From the NCBI GenBank assembly GCA_900556415.1, contig USOU01000003.1, forward strand, positions 62,001 to 126,000: a DNA stretch of 64,000 nucleotides. The letters are read 5' to 3'. The notes under the pieces are model-generated. The model was given only the letters and a program-made list of their open reading frames with translations. It ran no database searches and was not told the origin of the DNA. Every line of letters starts with the position of its first letter. The stretch's first letter is position 1. This DNA is from an uncultured Collinsella sp. GTDB taxonomy: Bacteria; Actinomycetota; Coriobacteriia; Coriobacteriales; Coriobacteriaceae. Positions 1 to 9,100 of the stretch are shown here, one piece after another. A program made the translations under genes and the position numbers.

Positions 1-13
1 CAGAGGTGTTTCG

Positions 14-646
14 ATGAGCCAAGAGATGATGGATAAAACCTGTCGCGAGTTTGCCCAGGCGCTTGCCGCGCGTGAGCCGGTTCCCGGCGGCGGTAGCGCG
101 AGCGCCTTTGTGGGTGCGCTGGGTGCCTCGCTTTGCGGGATGGTCGCTCGCTATGGGGCGACCAATCCCGCGCTTTCCGATCGCGCAGACGATCTGACAC
201 GCGCATTTGCCCAAGCAGACGAGTTGGCACAGGAACTTGTCGACTTGGTTGCCGAGGACGTTCGTGCGTACGGACAGGTGTCCGCTGCGTACGGCATTCC
301 GCGTGAGGACTCGGTTCGACCCGCGGCGATTCAGAACGCGTTGCACGTGGCAGCCATTCCACCGTATCGGATCATGGACACCTGCGGGCGCGCACTGGCG
401 CTGCTCGAGGACATGGCGGACAAGGGCTCCCGACAGCTGCTGTCCGATGTGGCCTGCGGCGCCGTATTCTGCCGCGCCGCCATGCAGGGCGCGAGCCTGA
501 CGCTCTTTGCCAATACAACGTCTATGAAAGACCGGGCGCGCGCCGAGGAGCTCGAGGCGGCGTGCGATGAGCTGTTGGATACGTGGTTGCCGCGCGCCGA
601 TGCGCTAGAGCGCCGCGCCGCCGACGCCGCCAGGAAGAGGGGATAG
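14..646 (+). CDS. fchA: Cyclodeaminase/cyclohydrolase family protein (FchA-like methenyl-THF cyclohydrolase)
   Basis: A 210-residue protein of the formiminotransferase-cyclodeaminase C-terminal family, predicted to interconvert 5,10-methenyl-THF and 10-formyl-THF in the cytoplasm. The family signature Pro-Gly-Gly-Gly-Ser is at residues 24-28, followed by a small-residue helix; the rest is predicted all-helical and the length is normal for stand-alone FchA. The ATG has a purine-rich ribosome site (agagg) at the left edge. The stop lies 2 nt before the folD ATG, so the two genes are an operon, and the neighbouring FolD lacks its usual cyclohydrolase lysine, which favours the cyclohydrolase role over histidine-degradation cyclodeaminase. 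Family assignment is confident; the exact reaction is inferred from context. Confidence 0.85.
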   Translation: MSQEMMDKTCREFAQALAAREPVPGGGSASAFVGALGASLCGMVARYGATNPALSDRADDLTRAFAQADELAQELVDLVAEDVRAYGQVSAAYGIPREDSVRPAAIQNALHVAAIPPYRIMDTCGRALALLEDMADKGSRQLLSDVACGAVFCRAAMQGASLTLFANTTSMKDRARAEELEAACDELLDTWLPRADALERRAADAARKRG

Positions 647-648
647 CC

Positions 649-1503
649 ATGGCAGAGCTGCTCAAAGGGGCTTCCGTTGCCCGTGCTTTGACCGAGGAAC
701 TCGCTGCCCGCTGCACCGTGCTGCGCGAGCGCGGTGTTGTGCCGACGCTGGCCATCGTTCGCGTGGGCGAGCGCGAGGACGATCTATCCTACGAGCGTGG
801 CGCCCTCAAGCGCTGCGAGAAGGTTGGCATCGAGGCTCGCCGCGTTTTGCTTCCTGTCGATGTTTCGCAGGACGAGCTGATGGCTGCTATCGAGGGCATC
901 AATGCCGACCCTGCTGTTCATGGCTGCCTGATGTTTCGTCCGTTGCCCGCTGGGCTTGACGAGGATGCGGTTGCCGCGTCGCTTGATCCCGCCAAGGACG
1001 TTGACTCCATGACGCCGGCCTCGCTGCTTACCACGCTTTCTGGGCGAGGCGAGGGCTTTGCTCCTTGCACGGCCGAGGCCGTGTTGACGTTGCTGGACCA
1101 TTATGGCGTTGAGCTGGATGGGGCCAAGGTCGCGGTTGTCGGTCGGTCGCTGGTGATTGGCCGTCCCGTTGCCGCCATGCTTACGGCTCGCAATGCCACG
1201 GTGACGACGTGCCATACGCATACGCGTGACCTGGCTGCCGAGTGCCGTGCGGCTGATATTGTGGTTGCGGCCGTTGGACGCGCGCGCACGATTGGCGCGG
1301 ATGCGGTCCGCGAGGGCCAGACGATCATCGATGTGGGCATTAATTGGGATGAGGCTGCCGGAAAACTGGTCGGCGACGTGGATTTTGATGCTGCGGAGCC
1401 GGTCGTTAACGCCATCACACCCGTGCCGGGCGGCGTGGGGGCTGTAACGACGGCTATCCTTGCCAAACACGTGATTGAGGCGTCGGAGCGTGCATCGAAA
1501 TAG
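649..1503 (+). CDS. folD: FolD-like methylene-THF dehydrogenase with altered active site
   Basis: A 284-residue FolD family protein that should oxidise 5,10-methylene-THF with NAD(P). Start chosen at 649 behind a strong aggaagagggg ribosome site; an in-frame upstream extension would overlap fchA. Recognisable blocks: a PCTA motif near residue 145, the Rossmann segment GRSLVIGRPVAAML, and the C-terminal TPVPGGVGAVT. Unusually, the catalytic Tyr-x-x-x-Lys motif reads Y48-E-R-G-A52: the lysine needed for cyclohydrolase activity in characterised FolD enzymes is alanine (codon 802-804), and the usual Gln before PLP is Phe. I infer a dehydrogenase-only enzyme working with FchA from the gene directly upstream. 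Family is certain, loss of cyclohydrolase activity is inference. Confidence 0.88.
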   Translation: MAELLKGASVARALTEELAARCTVLRERGVVPTLAIVRVGEREDDLSYERGALKRCEKVGIEARRVLLPVDVSQDELMAAIEGINADPAVHGCLMFRPLPAGLDEDAVAASLDPAKDVDSMTPASLLTTLSGRGEGFAPCTAEAVLTLLDHYGVELDGAKVAVVGRSLVIGRPVAAMLTARNATVTTCHTHTRDLAAECRAADIVVAAVGRARTIGADAVREGQTIIDVGINWDEAAGKLVGDVDFDAAEPVVNAITPVPGGVGAVTTAILAKHVIEASERASK

Positions 1504-1540
1504 GCGTTTTGGGCTGTTTGAGGGGTTAGCCATATACCAC

Positions 1541-1770
1541 GTGGTCAAAAAGCGCCAAATATGAGTACTGTTGCCAAGATAGTCACATATGTTTTACGTC
1601 TTTCGGGCTTCCTAACGATATTCATTCTCGTTAGGAAGCCCATTTTATTGAACCTATGGGGAATAACGCTGTCTCACTTTTGGACAAATAGGGATCTTCG
1701 GCACTCATTACAAGGAAATTTGCTGCTACTAAATTGGTGACAGTACTCATATTTGGCATTTTTTGACCAC
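1541..1770. repeat. 230-bp MITE-like element with 30-bp terminal inverted repeats
   Basis: The ends 1541-1570 and 1741-1770 are inverted copies of each other with about two mismatches (outer sequence gtggtcaaaa, inner part caaatatgagtactgt). Inside is a perfect 14-bp hairpin, gggcttcctaacga at 1605-1618 pairing with 1628-1641 and followed by a T-rich run, which can end folD transcription. No convincing coding sequence is present and no clear target duplication directly abuts the arms (a 7-bp aggggtt occurs at 1521 and 1771). It fills the 365-bp gap between folD and the dipeptidase gene. Confidence 0.7.
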
Positions 1771-1868
1771 AGGGGTTCCGAGAGGGTTCCGAGGTGCCGT
1801 GGTTTCGCCCTTTTTCGCTGAAGCGATACACTGTACCCGTTTGATTTCTTCGCTCAAGGAGGATGCGC

Positions 1869-3392
1869 ATGCCGTGCACAACGATTTTGGTTGGTAAGAA
1901 CGCGAGCTACGACGGGTCGACGCTGGTCGCCCGCAACGAGGATTCGTCCAACGGGGTGTTTGAGCCCAAGCGCATGCGCGTGGTGCATCCCGACGAGCAG
2001 CCGCGTGTCTACACGAGTGTCCTGAGCCACCTGACCGTTGAGTTGCCCGATAACCCCATGCGTTACACGAGCGTCCCCGACGTTGTCCCGGGTCATGGCA
2101 TTTGGGCCGAGGCCGGTTTCAACGAGCTCAACGTTGGCATGTCCGCAACCGAGACGCTTACCACCAACGAGCGCGTCCGCGGCGCTGATCCACTCGTGGA
2201 CTACGTGCCCGCCAAGGGTAAAGAAGGCGAGGACGGTTATGTTCCGGCGCAGCCTGGCGGACTGGGCGAGGAGGATATGGTGACCCTGGTGCTGCCGTAC
2301 GCCAAGTCCGCCCGCGATGGCGTGCGTATCCTGGGCGACCTGCTCGAGCGCTACGGCACCTACGAGAACAATGGCATCGCCTTTAGTGACGTTGACGAGA
2401 TCTGGTGGCTCGAGACCATCGGCGGCCACCACTGGATCGCCAAGCGCGTGCCCGATGACGCCTATGTGACCATGCCCAACCAGCTGGGTATCGACAGCTT
2501 TGACCTGGACGATGCCGAGGGCGCCCAGGTCGACCACATGTGCTCCGCCGACCTGCGTTCCTGGATGGCCGAGTGGCATCTGGACCTGACGCTGGGCGTC
2601 GAGGGTGACGGTCCGGCCGCGGTCTTCAACCCGCGCGAGGCCTTTGGCTCGCACAGCGACAGCGATCACGTCTACAACACGCCGCGCGCCTGGTACATGC
2701 AGCGCTGCCTCAACCCCAGCGATGCGTGGGACGGCCCCGACGCCGACTACACGCCCGAGAGCGACGACATCCCCTGGAGCCGCGTGCCCGAGCGCAAGGT
2801 GACCCTCGAGGACATCAAGTACGTGCTTTCGAGCCACTACCAGGGCACGGAGTACGACTGCTACGGCAGCAAGGGTACGCCCGCCACGCGCGGTGCTTAT
2901 CGTCCCATCGGTATCAACCGCAACAGCCAGCTCGCCGTGCTGCAGCTGCGCCCCTATGCGCAGCCGGCGTATCGCGCCGTACAGTGGATGGCGTTTGGCT
3001 CCAACTCGTTTAACGCGCTCGTACCGCTGTACGCCAATGTCGAGACCATGCCCGAGTACTATGCCGACACGCAGGCCCGCGTGACGTCCGAGAATTTCTA
3101 TTGGGCAAATCGCCTGATCGGTGCCTTGGCCGATGTCCGCTTCCGTGAGTGCGGTCGCGCGGTCGAGGATTATCAGGAGAAGGTCGGCGGCATGGGCCAC
3201 AAGCAGATTCACGACGTTGACGCTGTCGTAGCCGCGCTGCCCGAGGCCGAGGTGCCTGCCGAGCTCGCCCGCGCCAACGAGGCCTTTGCCGAGCTCGTGC
3301 GCGTGGAGACCGATGCTCTGTTGGGCAAGGTGCTCTACACCACGAGCTGTGCCATGAAGAACTCCTTCGCGATGAACGACAACGTAAGGTAA
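1869..3392 (+). CDS. C69 family dipeptidase
   Basis: A 507-residue member of peptidase family C69 (PepD-like, N-terminal nucleophile hydrolases), likely a cytoplasmic dipeptidase. Start at 1869 is preferred over the ATG at 1863 because aaggagg ends at 1862, leaving a 6-nt spacer; it places Cys at residue 3 in M-P-C-T-T-I-L-V-G-K, the family's conserved N-terminal nucleophile exposed after processing. The following G-S-T-L-V-A-R-N-E-D segment is also conserved. No signal peptide. It stands alone, followed by a strong terminator. Peptide fermentation fits the M20 peptidases elsewhere in the window. Substrate specificity cannot be read from sequence. Confidence 0.9.
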   Translation: MPCTTILVGKNASYDGSTLVARNEDSSNGVFEPKRMRVVHPDEQPRVYTSVLSHLTVELPDNPMRYTSVPDVVPGHGIWAEAGFNELNVGMSATETLTTNERVRGADPLVDYVPAKGKEGEDGYVPAQPGGLGEEDMVTLVLPYAKSARDGVRILGDLLERYGTYENNGIAFSDVDEIWWLETIGGHHWIAKRVPDDAYVTMPNQLGIDSFDLDDAEGAQVDHMCSADLRSWMAEWHLDLTLGVEGDGPAAVFNPREAFGSHSDSDHVYNTPRAWYMQRCLNPSDAWDGPDADYTPESDDIPWSRVPERKVTLEDIKYVLSSHYQGTEYDCYGSKGTPATRGAYRPIGINRNSQLAVLQLRPYAQPAYRAVQWMAFGSNSFNALVPLYANVETMPEYYADTQARVTSENFYWANRLIGALADVRFRECGRAVEDYQEKVGGMGHKQIHDVDAVVAALPEAEVPAELARANEAFAELVRVETDALLGKVLYTTSCAMKNSFAMNDNVR

Positions 3393-3410
3393 AGACAACC
3401 TTGCAACGAG

Positions 3411-3456
3411 CGAGCGGGGCAAACGCCGTCAAAGGCTTTGCCCCGCTCGATTTCTA
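3411..3456 (+). terminator. Rho-independent terminator after the C69 dipeptidase
   Basis: Perfect 13-bp stem, cgagcggggcaaa (3411-3423) with tttgccccgctcg (3437-3449), then a T-rich tail. Confidence 0.8.
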
Positions 3457-3540
3457 TCTCGGCGGTAAAACGATTTTGTGTCGTTCACCCAATCTTGGGT
3501 ACAAGAAGGCCAATGCAGTTGTTCACGATTGGAGCCAACC

Positions 3541-3957
3541 ATGGTTATGAAATTCGATCAGCTTGTTAACGGTGCCATCAACGTGGGCTTTGGCGCCGCC
3601 GCCGTCGCCGTCGAGGGCGGCAAGAAGGTCCTCGACGACCTCAACACCAAGGGCGAGCAGGTGCGCAAGGACGCCGGCACCCCCGATATCGCCCGCAGCG
3701 TGTCCGACATGTTCGAGCAGGCCGGCGGTACCATCTCCGACCTGACCGAGCGCCTGGGCATGCAGGGCGAGACCGCGGCGCAGCGCGTGCTCGACGAGCT
3801 CATCCTGGCCCGCGTTCGTGTTATGACCGCCCCCGAGCGCACGGCCTTTTTGGCCCATGTGCGCGACATCGTCGATTCGGTCGAGGATAACGTGACCTCG
3901 GTGCCCGTCGAGTCTGTTGGGCCCGACGACGCAGAGGACGCCGAAGAGGCCGAGTAG
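3541..3957 (+). CDS. Small phasin-like helical protein upstream of UbiB-like kinase
   Basis: A 138-residue protein of unknown function. The start at 3541 follows a ggag site by about 6 nt; a GTG at 3478 would add 21 residues with no ribosome site. The protein is predicted helical: an amphipathic Ala/Val/Gly stretch (about residues 10-30), heptad-like helices, and a very acidic C-terminus (DDAEDAEEAE). The composition resembles phasins and other small coiled-coil accessory proteins. Its stop is 8 nt from the start of the ABC1/UbiB gene, so the two are almost certainly co-transcribed, and similar small proteins are known next to AarF-type kinases. A role as partner of the kinase is inference. 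Confidence 0.7.
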   Translation: MVMKFDQLVNGAINVGFGAAAVAVEGGKKVLDDLNTKGEQVRKDAGTPDIARSVSDMFEQAGGTISDLTERLGMQGETAAQRVLDELILARVRVMTAPERTAFLAHVRDIVDSVEDNVTSVPVESVGPDDAEDAEEAE

Positions 3958-3965
3958 CAGCGCAG

Positions 3966-5729
3966 ATGGCAGATTCCACCACCGATTACAACAATCTAGA
4001 TCCCTTGGGTGACGAGACGTCGGTTGTCGATGAGGTTGAGGCCGCTGTCTCGGGCGCTCGCAAGAAGCCGCGCGCTGTCGATATGGTGCCCGAGGAGCCC
4101 GATGCGATGGCGCCGGACGAGGAATACCAGCTCACGCCGGCGGGCCGCCGCGAACGCATCGGTCAGATCGTTCGCCTGATCAAAAAGTATCGCGTGTGGG
4201 ATAACCTCACGCCGGTGCGCCTGCGCCGTCTGCTCGAAGAACTCGGCCCCATGTTCGTCAAAATGGGGCAGATTCTGGCTAACCGCTCCGAGATTTTGCC
4301 GCAGCGGTTTTGCGACGAGCTCCGTCGCCTGCGCTCCGACGTAGAGCCGGTGCCATATGAGGTAGTGCTCCGCTGCCTGGAAGAGGAATACGGCCAGCGC
4401 CTGGGGCAGATGTTCGACGCGATCGACCCCAACCCGCTCGGTAGCGCGTCGCTCGCGCAGGTGCACCGCGCCCGCCTGGTGACCGGCGAGGACGTGGCCG
4501 TTAAGGTGCAGCGCCCCGGCGCGCAACAGGTCATGGCACAGGACATCGACATCATCCGTTCGGTGGTGCGTATCGTTTCCAAGTTCGTCAACACCGATCA
4601 GTTTGTTGACCTGCACGGCGTGGTCGAAGAGCTGTGGACCTCGTTTCGCGAGGAGACCAACTTTTTGGCCGAGGCCAAAAACCTCAACGATTTCTATGAC
4701 TTTCACAAAAGCGTGCATGGCGTGTCGTGTCCCAAATCCTATTTGGAACTTTGCACCGAACACGTCGTGGTTATGGACTACATCGACGGCATCTCCATCG
4801 CCGATCCCGAGCGCCTGGTGGCCGAGGGCTATGACCTGGAAAAGATCGGCTCGGCGATCGTCGAGGACTACTCGACGCAGGTACTCGACGATGGCTTTTT
4901 CCATGCCGACCCGCATGCGGGAAACATCATCCTCAAGGACGGCATCGTCTACTTTATCGACCTGGGCATGGTCGGGCGCATGTCGAGTCACGACCGCGGT
5001 ATCGTCAAGGACATGATCTTTGCCGTGGCCGAGGGCGACGTGCCCAAGCTCAAGGATTCGCTCATGCGCTTTGCCGTGACGCGCGGTGACTCGGCAGAGC
5101 TTGACCATTCGGCCTTTTTGTCCGACTTGGACTTTATCGTCGCCGACTTTGCGGGTCTTGACCTTAAAGACCTGGATATCGGCGAGTTTTTGACCTCGCT
5201 GCTAAACTTGGCGCGCAAGAACGACGTTGAGCTGCCGAGCGTGGTGACGATGTTCGCCCGCGGCATGGTGACGCTCGAGGGCCTGCTGACCGAGTACATG
5301 CCCAACGTCAATATGATCCAGATTATCCAGACGCACATCAAAAACGAGAAAAGCACCTATGCGCGCGTCCGCGAAATGGGGCGCGATCTTGCCGCGAGCA
5401 GCTATCGCGCGGCAAAAGGCTCGCTCGAGGCGGCCGAGTATCTGGGCTTGGCGTCGCGCATGCTCACGCGTGGCCAGCTTAAGGTGAACACTCAGATCAT
5501 GAGCAGCGATAAGGCGCTGCGGCAGCTGGGTGGAATTATCGACCGTATGTCGATGGCAATTGTGATCGCCGGTCTGTTTATCGGTTCGTCGGTGGTGTAC
5601 TACGCACGCATCGAGCCGGTTGTGTTTGGTATCCCTGTCATTGGCTTTATGGGCTACGTGAGCGCGCTGGTGCTGGCGCTGATGCTGGGCCGCGAGATCT
5701 GGCGCAACAGCCACGGCGGCAAGCGTTAA
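3966..5729 (+). CDS. ABC1/UbiB (AarF) family atypical kinase
   Basis: A 587-residue member of the UbiB/COQ8 atypical kinase family. Seen: the KxGQ motif (K99-M-G-Q102), the alanine-loop region GSASLAQVH near residue 160, the catalytic block HADPHAGN near 314-321, and DLG about 12 residues later. Two hydrophobic helices close the protein (about residues 530-575), a common arrangement in bacterial members that fixes them to the membrane. In proteobacteria UbiB supports ubiquinone synthesis; in an anaerobic Gram-positive a role in lipid or quinone handling is only a guess. Sits 8 nt after the phasin-like gene. The N-terminal 45 residues are acidic and probably disordered. Confidence 0.88.
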   Translation: MADSTTDYNNLDPLGDETSVVDEVEAAVSGARKKPRAVDMVPEEPDAMAPDEEYQLTPAGRRERIGQIVRLIKKYRVWDNLTPVRLRRLLEELGPMFVKMGQILANRSEILPQRFCDELRRLRSDVEPVPYEVVLRCLEEEYGQRLGQMFDAIDPNPLGSASLAQVHRARLVTGEDVAVKVQRPGAQQVMAQDIDIIRSVVRIVSKFVNTDQFVDLHGVVEELWTSFREETNFLAEAKNLNDFYDFHKSVHGVSCPKSYLELCTEHVVVMDYIDGISIADPERLVAEGYDLEKIGSAIVEDYSTQVLDDGFFHADPHAGNIILKDGIVYFIDLGMVGRMSSHDRGIVKDMIFAVAEGDVPKLKDSLMRFAVTRGDSAELDHSAFLSDLDFIVADFAGLDLKDLDIGEFLTSLLNLARKNDVELPSVVTMFARGMVTLEGLLTEYMPNVNMIQIIQTHIKNEKSTYARVREMGRDLAASSYRAAKGSLEAAEYLGLASRMLTRGQLKVNTQIMSSDKALRQLGGIIDRMSMAIVIAGLFIGSSVVYYARIEPVVFGIPVIGFMGYVSALVLALMLGREIWRNSHGGKR

Positions 5730-5869
5730 CGAGTCCCCGAGATCAGAGGAAGACGTATCCTTTTGCTCGGCACTCCATCCCCGCCCTTTTCTATCGCAAA
5801 CCATAGCTTTTACCTTGGGCTTCGCCTGTGTGCGGGGCCCTTTTGCGTGCTACCATACTGACAGTAATA

Positions 5870-6055
5870 ATCGATGGCCTAGATGGTGGTGCGGAGACGC
5901 ACGAATGCGCGGCTTTCCTGCGCGTTTGGGAGAATCGGGGTGCAAATCCCCGGCTGTACCAGTAACCGTAATTCCTTATGTCTCGGGAGAATCGTGTCGC
6001 AGATCGGACGACGCGCCCGGGCCGGCAAGGTTAAGTCGGATCGCCTCCCATCTTG
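5870..6055 (+). promoter_or_regulatory. Cobalamin (B12) riboswitch
   Basis: The leader of the 6116 gene matches the cobalamin riboswitch core: gaatcggggtgcaaatcccc at 5932-5951, then ggctgtaccagtaaccgtaa (5952-5971), and a B12-box-like aagtcggatcgcctccc at 6032-6048. Hairpins gcggagacgc and gcgcggctttcctgcgc (5890-5925) fit the peripheral P2-P6 region. The B12 box overlaps a GC-rich stretch just before the Shine-Dalgarno, so control of translation or termination of the downstream surface-protein gene is likely. Core match is direct; corrinoid specificity is by family. The 386-bp gap from 5730 also holds a weak terminator (5816-5845). Confidence 0.86.
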
Positions 6056-6115
6056 CACGCGGCCGCGGCGTATGCCGCCGGTACGCGTTGGGCTCTGGAG
6101 GGAAGGAGGACCCCG

Positions 6116-9100
6116 ATGGGGGAACTCGAGCGCAACATGCGCGATGACGTGGGGCAGCCGCATGGTAACGCCTCAAGTACAGACAATGGGGGACAAATGG
6201 ATATGTTTGAGGACGAGCGCAAGCGCGCCTCGTTGCGTCGCCATGGGGCGATCGCGCGCGGCGTAGCCAAGCGCGGCCTGGTGGCATTCCTGGCCTTCGC
6301 GATGGCATTCAGCACCACGCCGGCCCAGCTTTGGGCCGATGGCGCCGAGGGCATTGCCGAGGCCGTGGCTCAGGCCACAACGCCGAGCGAGGGCGCGCAG
6401 GCCACGGACGGTGCTGCAGATACTACCGCGGCTGCTGCTGACGCAAACGATTCGGCTGCAGGTGGCTCCTCCGAAACTGGGGATACGGGTTCGGCCGCGC
6501 CTGACAACGTGAGCGATGATGCATCGGACGACCCCGCTGCGTCAGACCCTGCTTCGGCCACCCCGGCGAGCGAGGCGTCTGACACCACCGCCGAGACCGG
6601 CGACGCGACTGCGGTGGCCAGCGAGCCCAGTGTTGCCAAGGCCGCGTCTCGTGCCGCTGCTACGTTTTCCTCGAATAATGGTGTCAGCGTCGGAAAGAGC
6701 CAGTCGCCTTCTCGTTGGGCTGGCTCTAACTTCACCGCTTTTATCCAGAGCAATACTACGCTCTATGCGAATGTTTGGACTTCGTCCAGCAAGCGCGCCA
6801 GCGCTTCAGGCTGCACCTATCAGTGGCTTGCTGCCGACATCAGCAACAAGAGCGATGCGGACAATTCCGCGTTTGTTCCTGTCGAGGGTCAGACGGGCGC
6901 ATCGATCGTTTTGGACGATGCCCTGCGCACTCAGCCTAACGGCAAGTGCCTGCGCGTACGCATTACCGATGCCAGCGGTAACGTCATCTACGGCCCGACT
7001 AAGGGCGCCAACAACCAAAAGCTGACAGCGACGAACACCATCAAGGCGCCCGTTCCTACCAAGACGGCACTGGATGCAAAGTCTTATGTCCTCATCCAGT
7101 CTTCGGCAGACGATTCGAGCTCGTATTCGTCTGTTAAGGCCGAGATGCTGAACCCTGGCACTACGCTTTGGGCGAACGCCTACGACGGCGAAGCGGTTCC
7201 CAATAAGCGTATTGCGACACAGGCCGGCTGGACCTATCAGTGGCTTGCGTCTGACGTGCGCGATGCCGAGGATTCCGCCTATCAGGCAATTCCGGGCCAG
7301 ACCGCCCAGTCGCTGACGATCACGGACGAACTCGCTTCGCAACTTGCGGGCAAGTACATTCGCGTTAAGGTTGTCGGCGATGGCCAGGAGCTGTACGGTC
7401 CGAGCAGCTCTTTCGGGACGCCCGCGTCTGTTGGCTACAATACGCCGGGTCCTGTTGCCGCGAGTGACCAGATCGCGTTAGGCCATATCGTTCTCGCCTA
7501 TAACGGCGCCGAATTTGGCGACGATTATGAGAACGTCCCCAACGCTAACGTCGGTGACACGATTAAGGCTGCCGCCTGCTACCTTAACTACGACACGCCG
7601 ACTGACCTCTATGGCTCCGACAAGGTCGATTTTTCTTGGTGGGTGGCCGATTCTGCTGACGGCACGTTCGAGCAGGTTGCAACTGGTGATACCTTCACGG
7701 TTACCAAGGAGTGCGCGAACCGCTACCTCAAGGTGGTCGCTAAGGCCAAGAAGGGTATCCCCGGCTCCGATAGCTGTGAGACCAAGGCGGGCCGCATTCT
7801 GCCCAAGGGCGCGACGACGCTCGATTCAGTTGCATTTACCAATGCGAGCAAGGGCGCCAAGGACACTGGCTCTACGATTGGGGCGTGCGCCTACAAGGCG
7901 GTCGATTACTCGTCTGAGCCGGTTACCGAGGGCGTTACCTACACGTGGCGTTGGTCCTCTGTCGACCCGTCTTCCTCTGCGTTTGATGCGAAGACCGACT
8001 GGCATGTGGTCGAGGGCAAAACCGACAGCAGCTTTACGATTCCCGATGACTACGCCAAGCGCTGGGTGAGCGTGTCGGCCACTGCGGGCGATAACACCGT
8101 AGAGGCGACTACTGCTGTGGCCGTTAAGGCCGCAGGCTCGCACGAGCTGTTCCTGACGTATCTCAAAAAGATCGTCGGCGATCAGAGCGATGACGCCAAG
8201 TTTGTCTACAAGAGTGGCGAAAAGATCGGTGTTACTGCATTCGAGAAGACGTCTGCAGGAACAAAGGGTGCCGAGCTTACATCTGATCAACTGACGTATA
8301 CGTGGCAGATTGCCGATAGCGCCCAGGGTCCGTTCACGACGCTGACGGATGAGAACGCGCACAGGCCGTCGTTCGTAATTTCGCAAAAGTACGTCGGCAA
8401 GTACCTCAAGTGCATCGTCGACGGTGGCTACAACACCGACTATGCCTCCACGCGTTATGCCATCGTCAAGGGCGAAGATGCCAAGGCGTATACCCTGACA
8501 TCGGTTAATGTCGCTTCGAGCGGCAACCTTGCACAGGTCGGCGGAACGCTTACCCCTACTGCCAATTACATGGCAACGGGCGATTGGGGCGATTACGAGA
8601 CGGCACTCCCCGAGGGCTCCCTCGTCGATTACCGCTGGTATCTCGCCGATGACGCTGAGGGCACAAATGCCCACGAGCTGTTTGGCGCCGACGAAACGAC
8701 CGGCGCGATCACGCTTCCCGCCTCGGCTGAGGGCAAATACGCCTATGTCGTGGCAAACGCCGGCAACAACGATGTCAAGAGCACCGCTTGGCTCGTTAAT
8801 TCTTCCGACGAAAAGTCTCTTTCCGTTAACGTCAGGGTTGTAGGCGTAAGCAAGCACGATGTCGGTCAGTCCTATGACCTTGTGGACTGGGTGCCGACGG
8901 CCTCGTTTGAGTGGTCGAGTACCCAAAAAATGTCTGCCTGGGACATCTTTGCCAAGGTGCTTGACGACGCCGGCTATAGCTATAGCACGGACGGCGGCGT
9001 TCCCTATTCGGTTACGAACCCCGATAAGTCCCAGACGCTCGCGATGGAAAACACGGCGTCCGGCTATAAGTACTGGCGTTTTGATATTAATGGCAAGGCT

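Noticed and set aside
1631-1879. 82-residue minus-strand frame in the folD-dipeptidase gap
   Set aside because: Lies mostly within the inverted-repeat element and has no ribosome site or family likeness.
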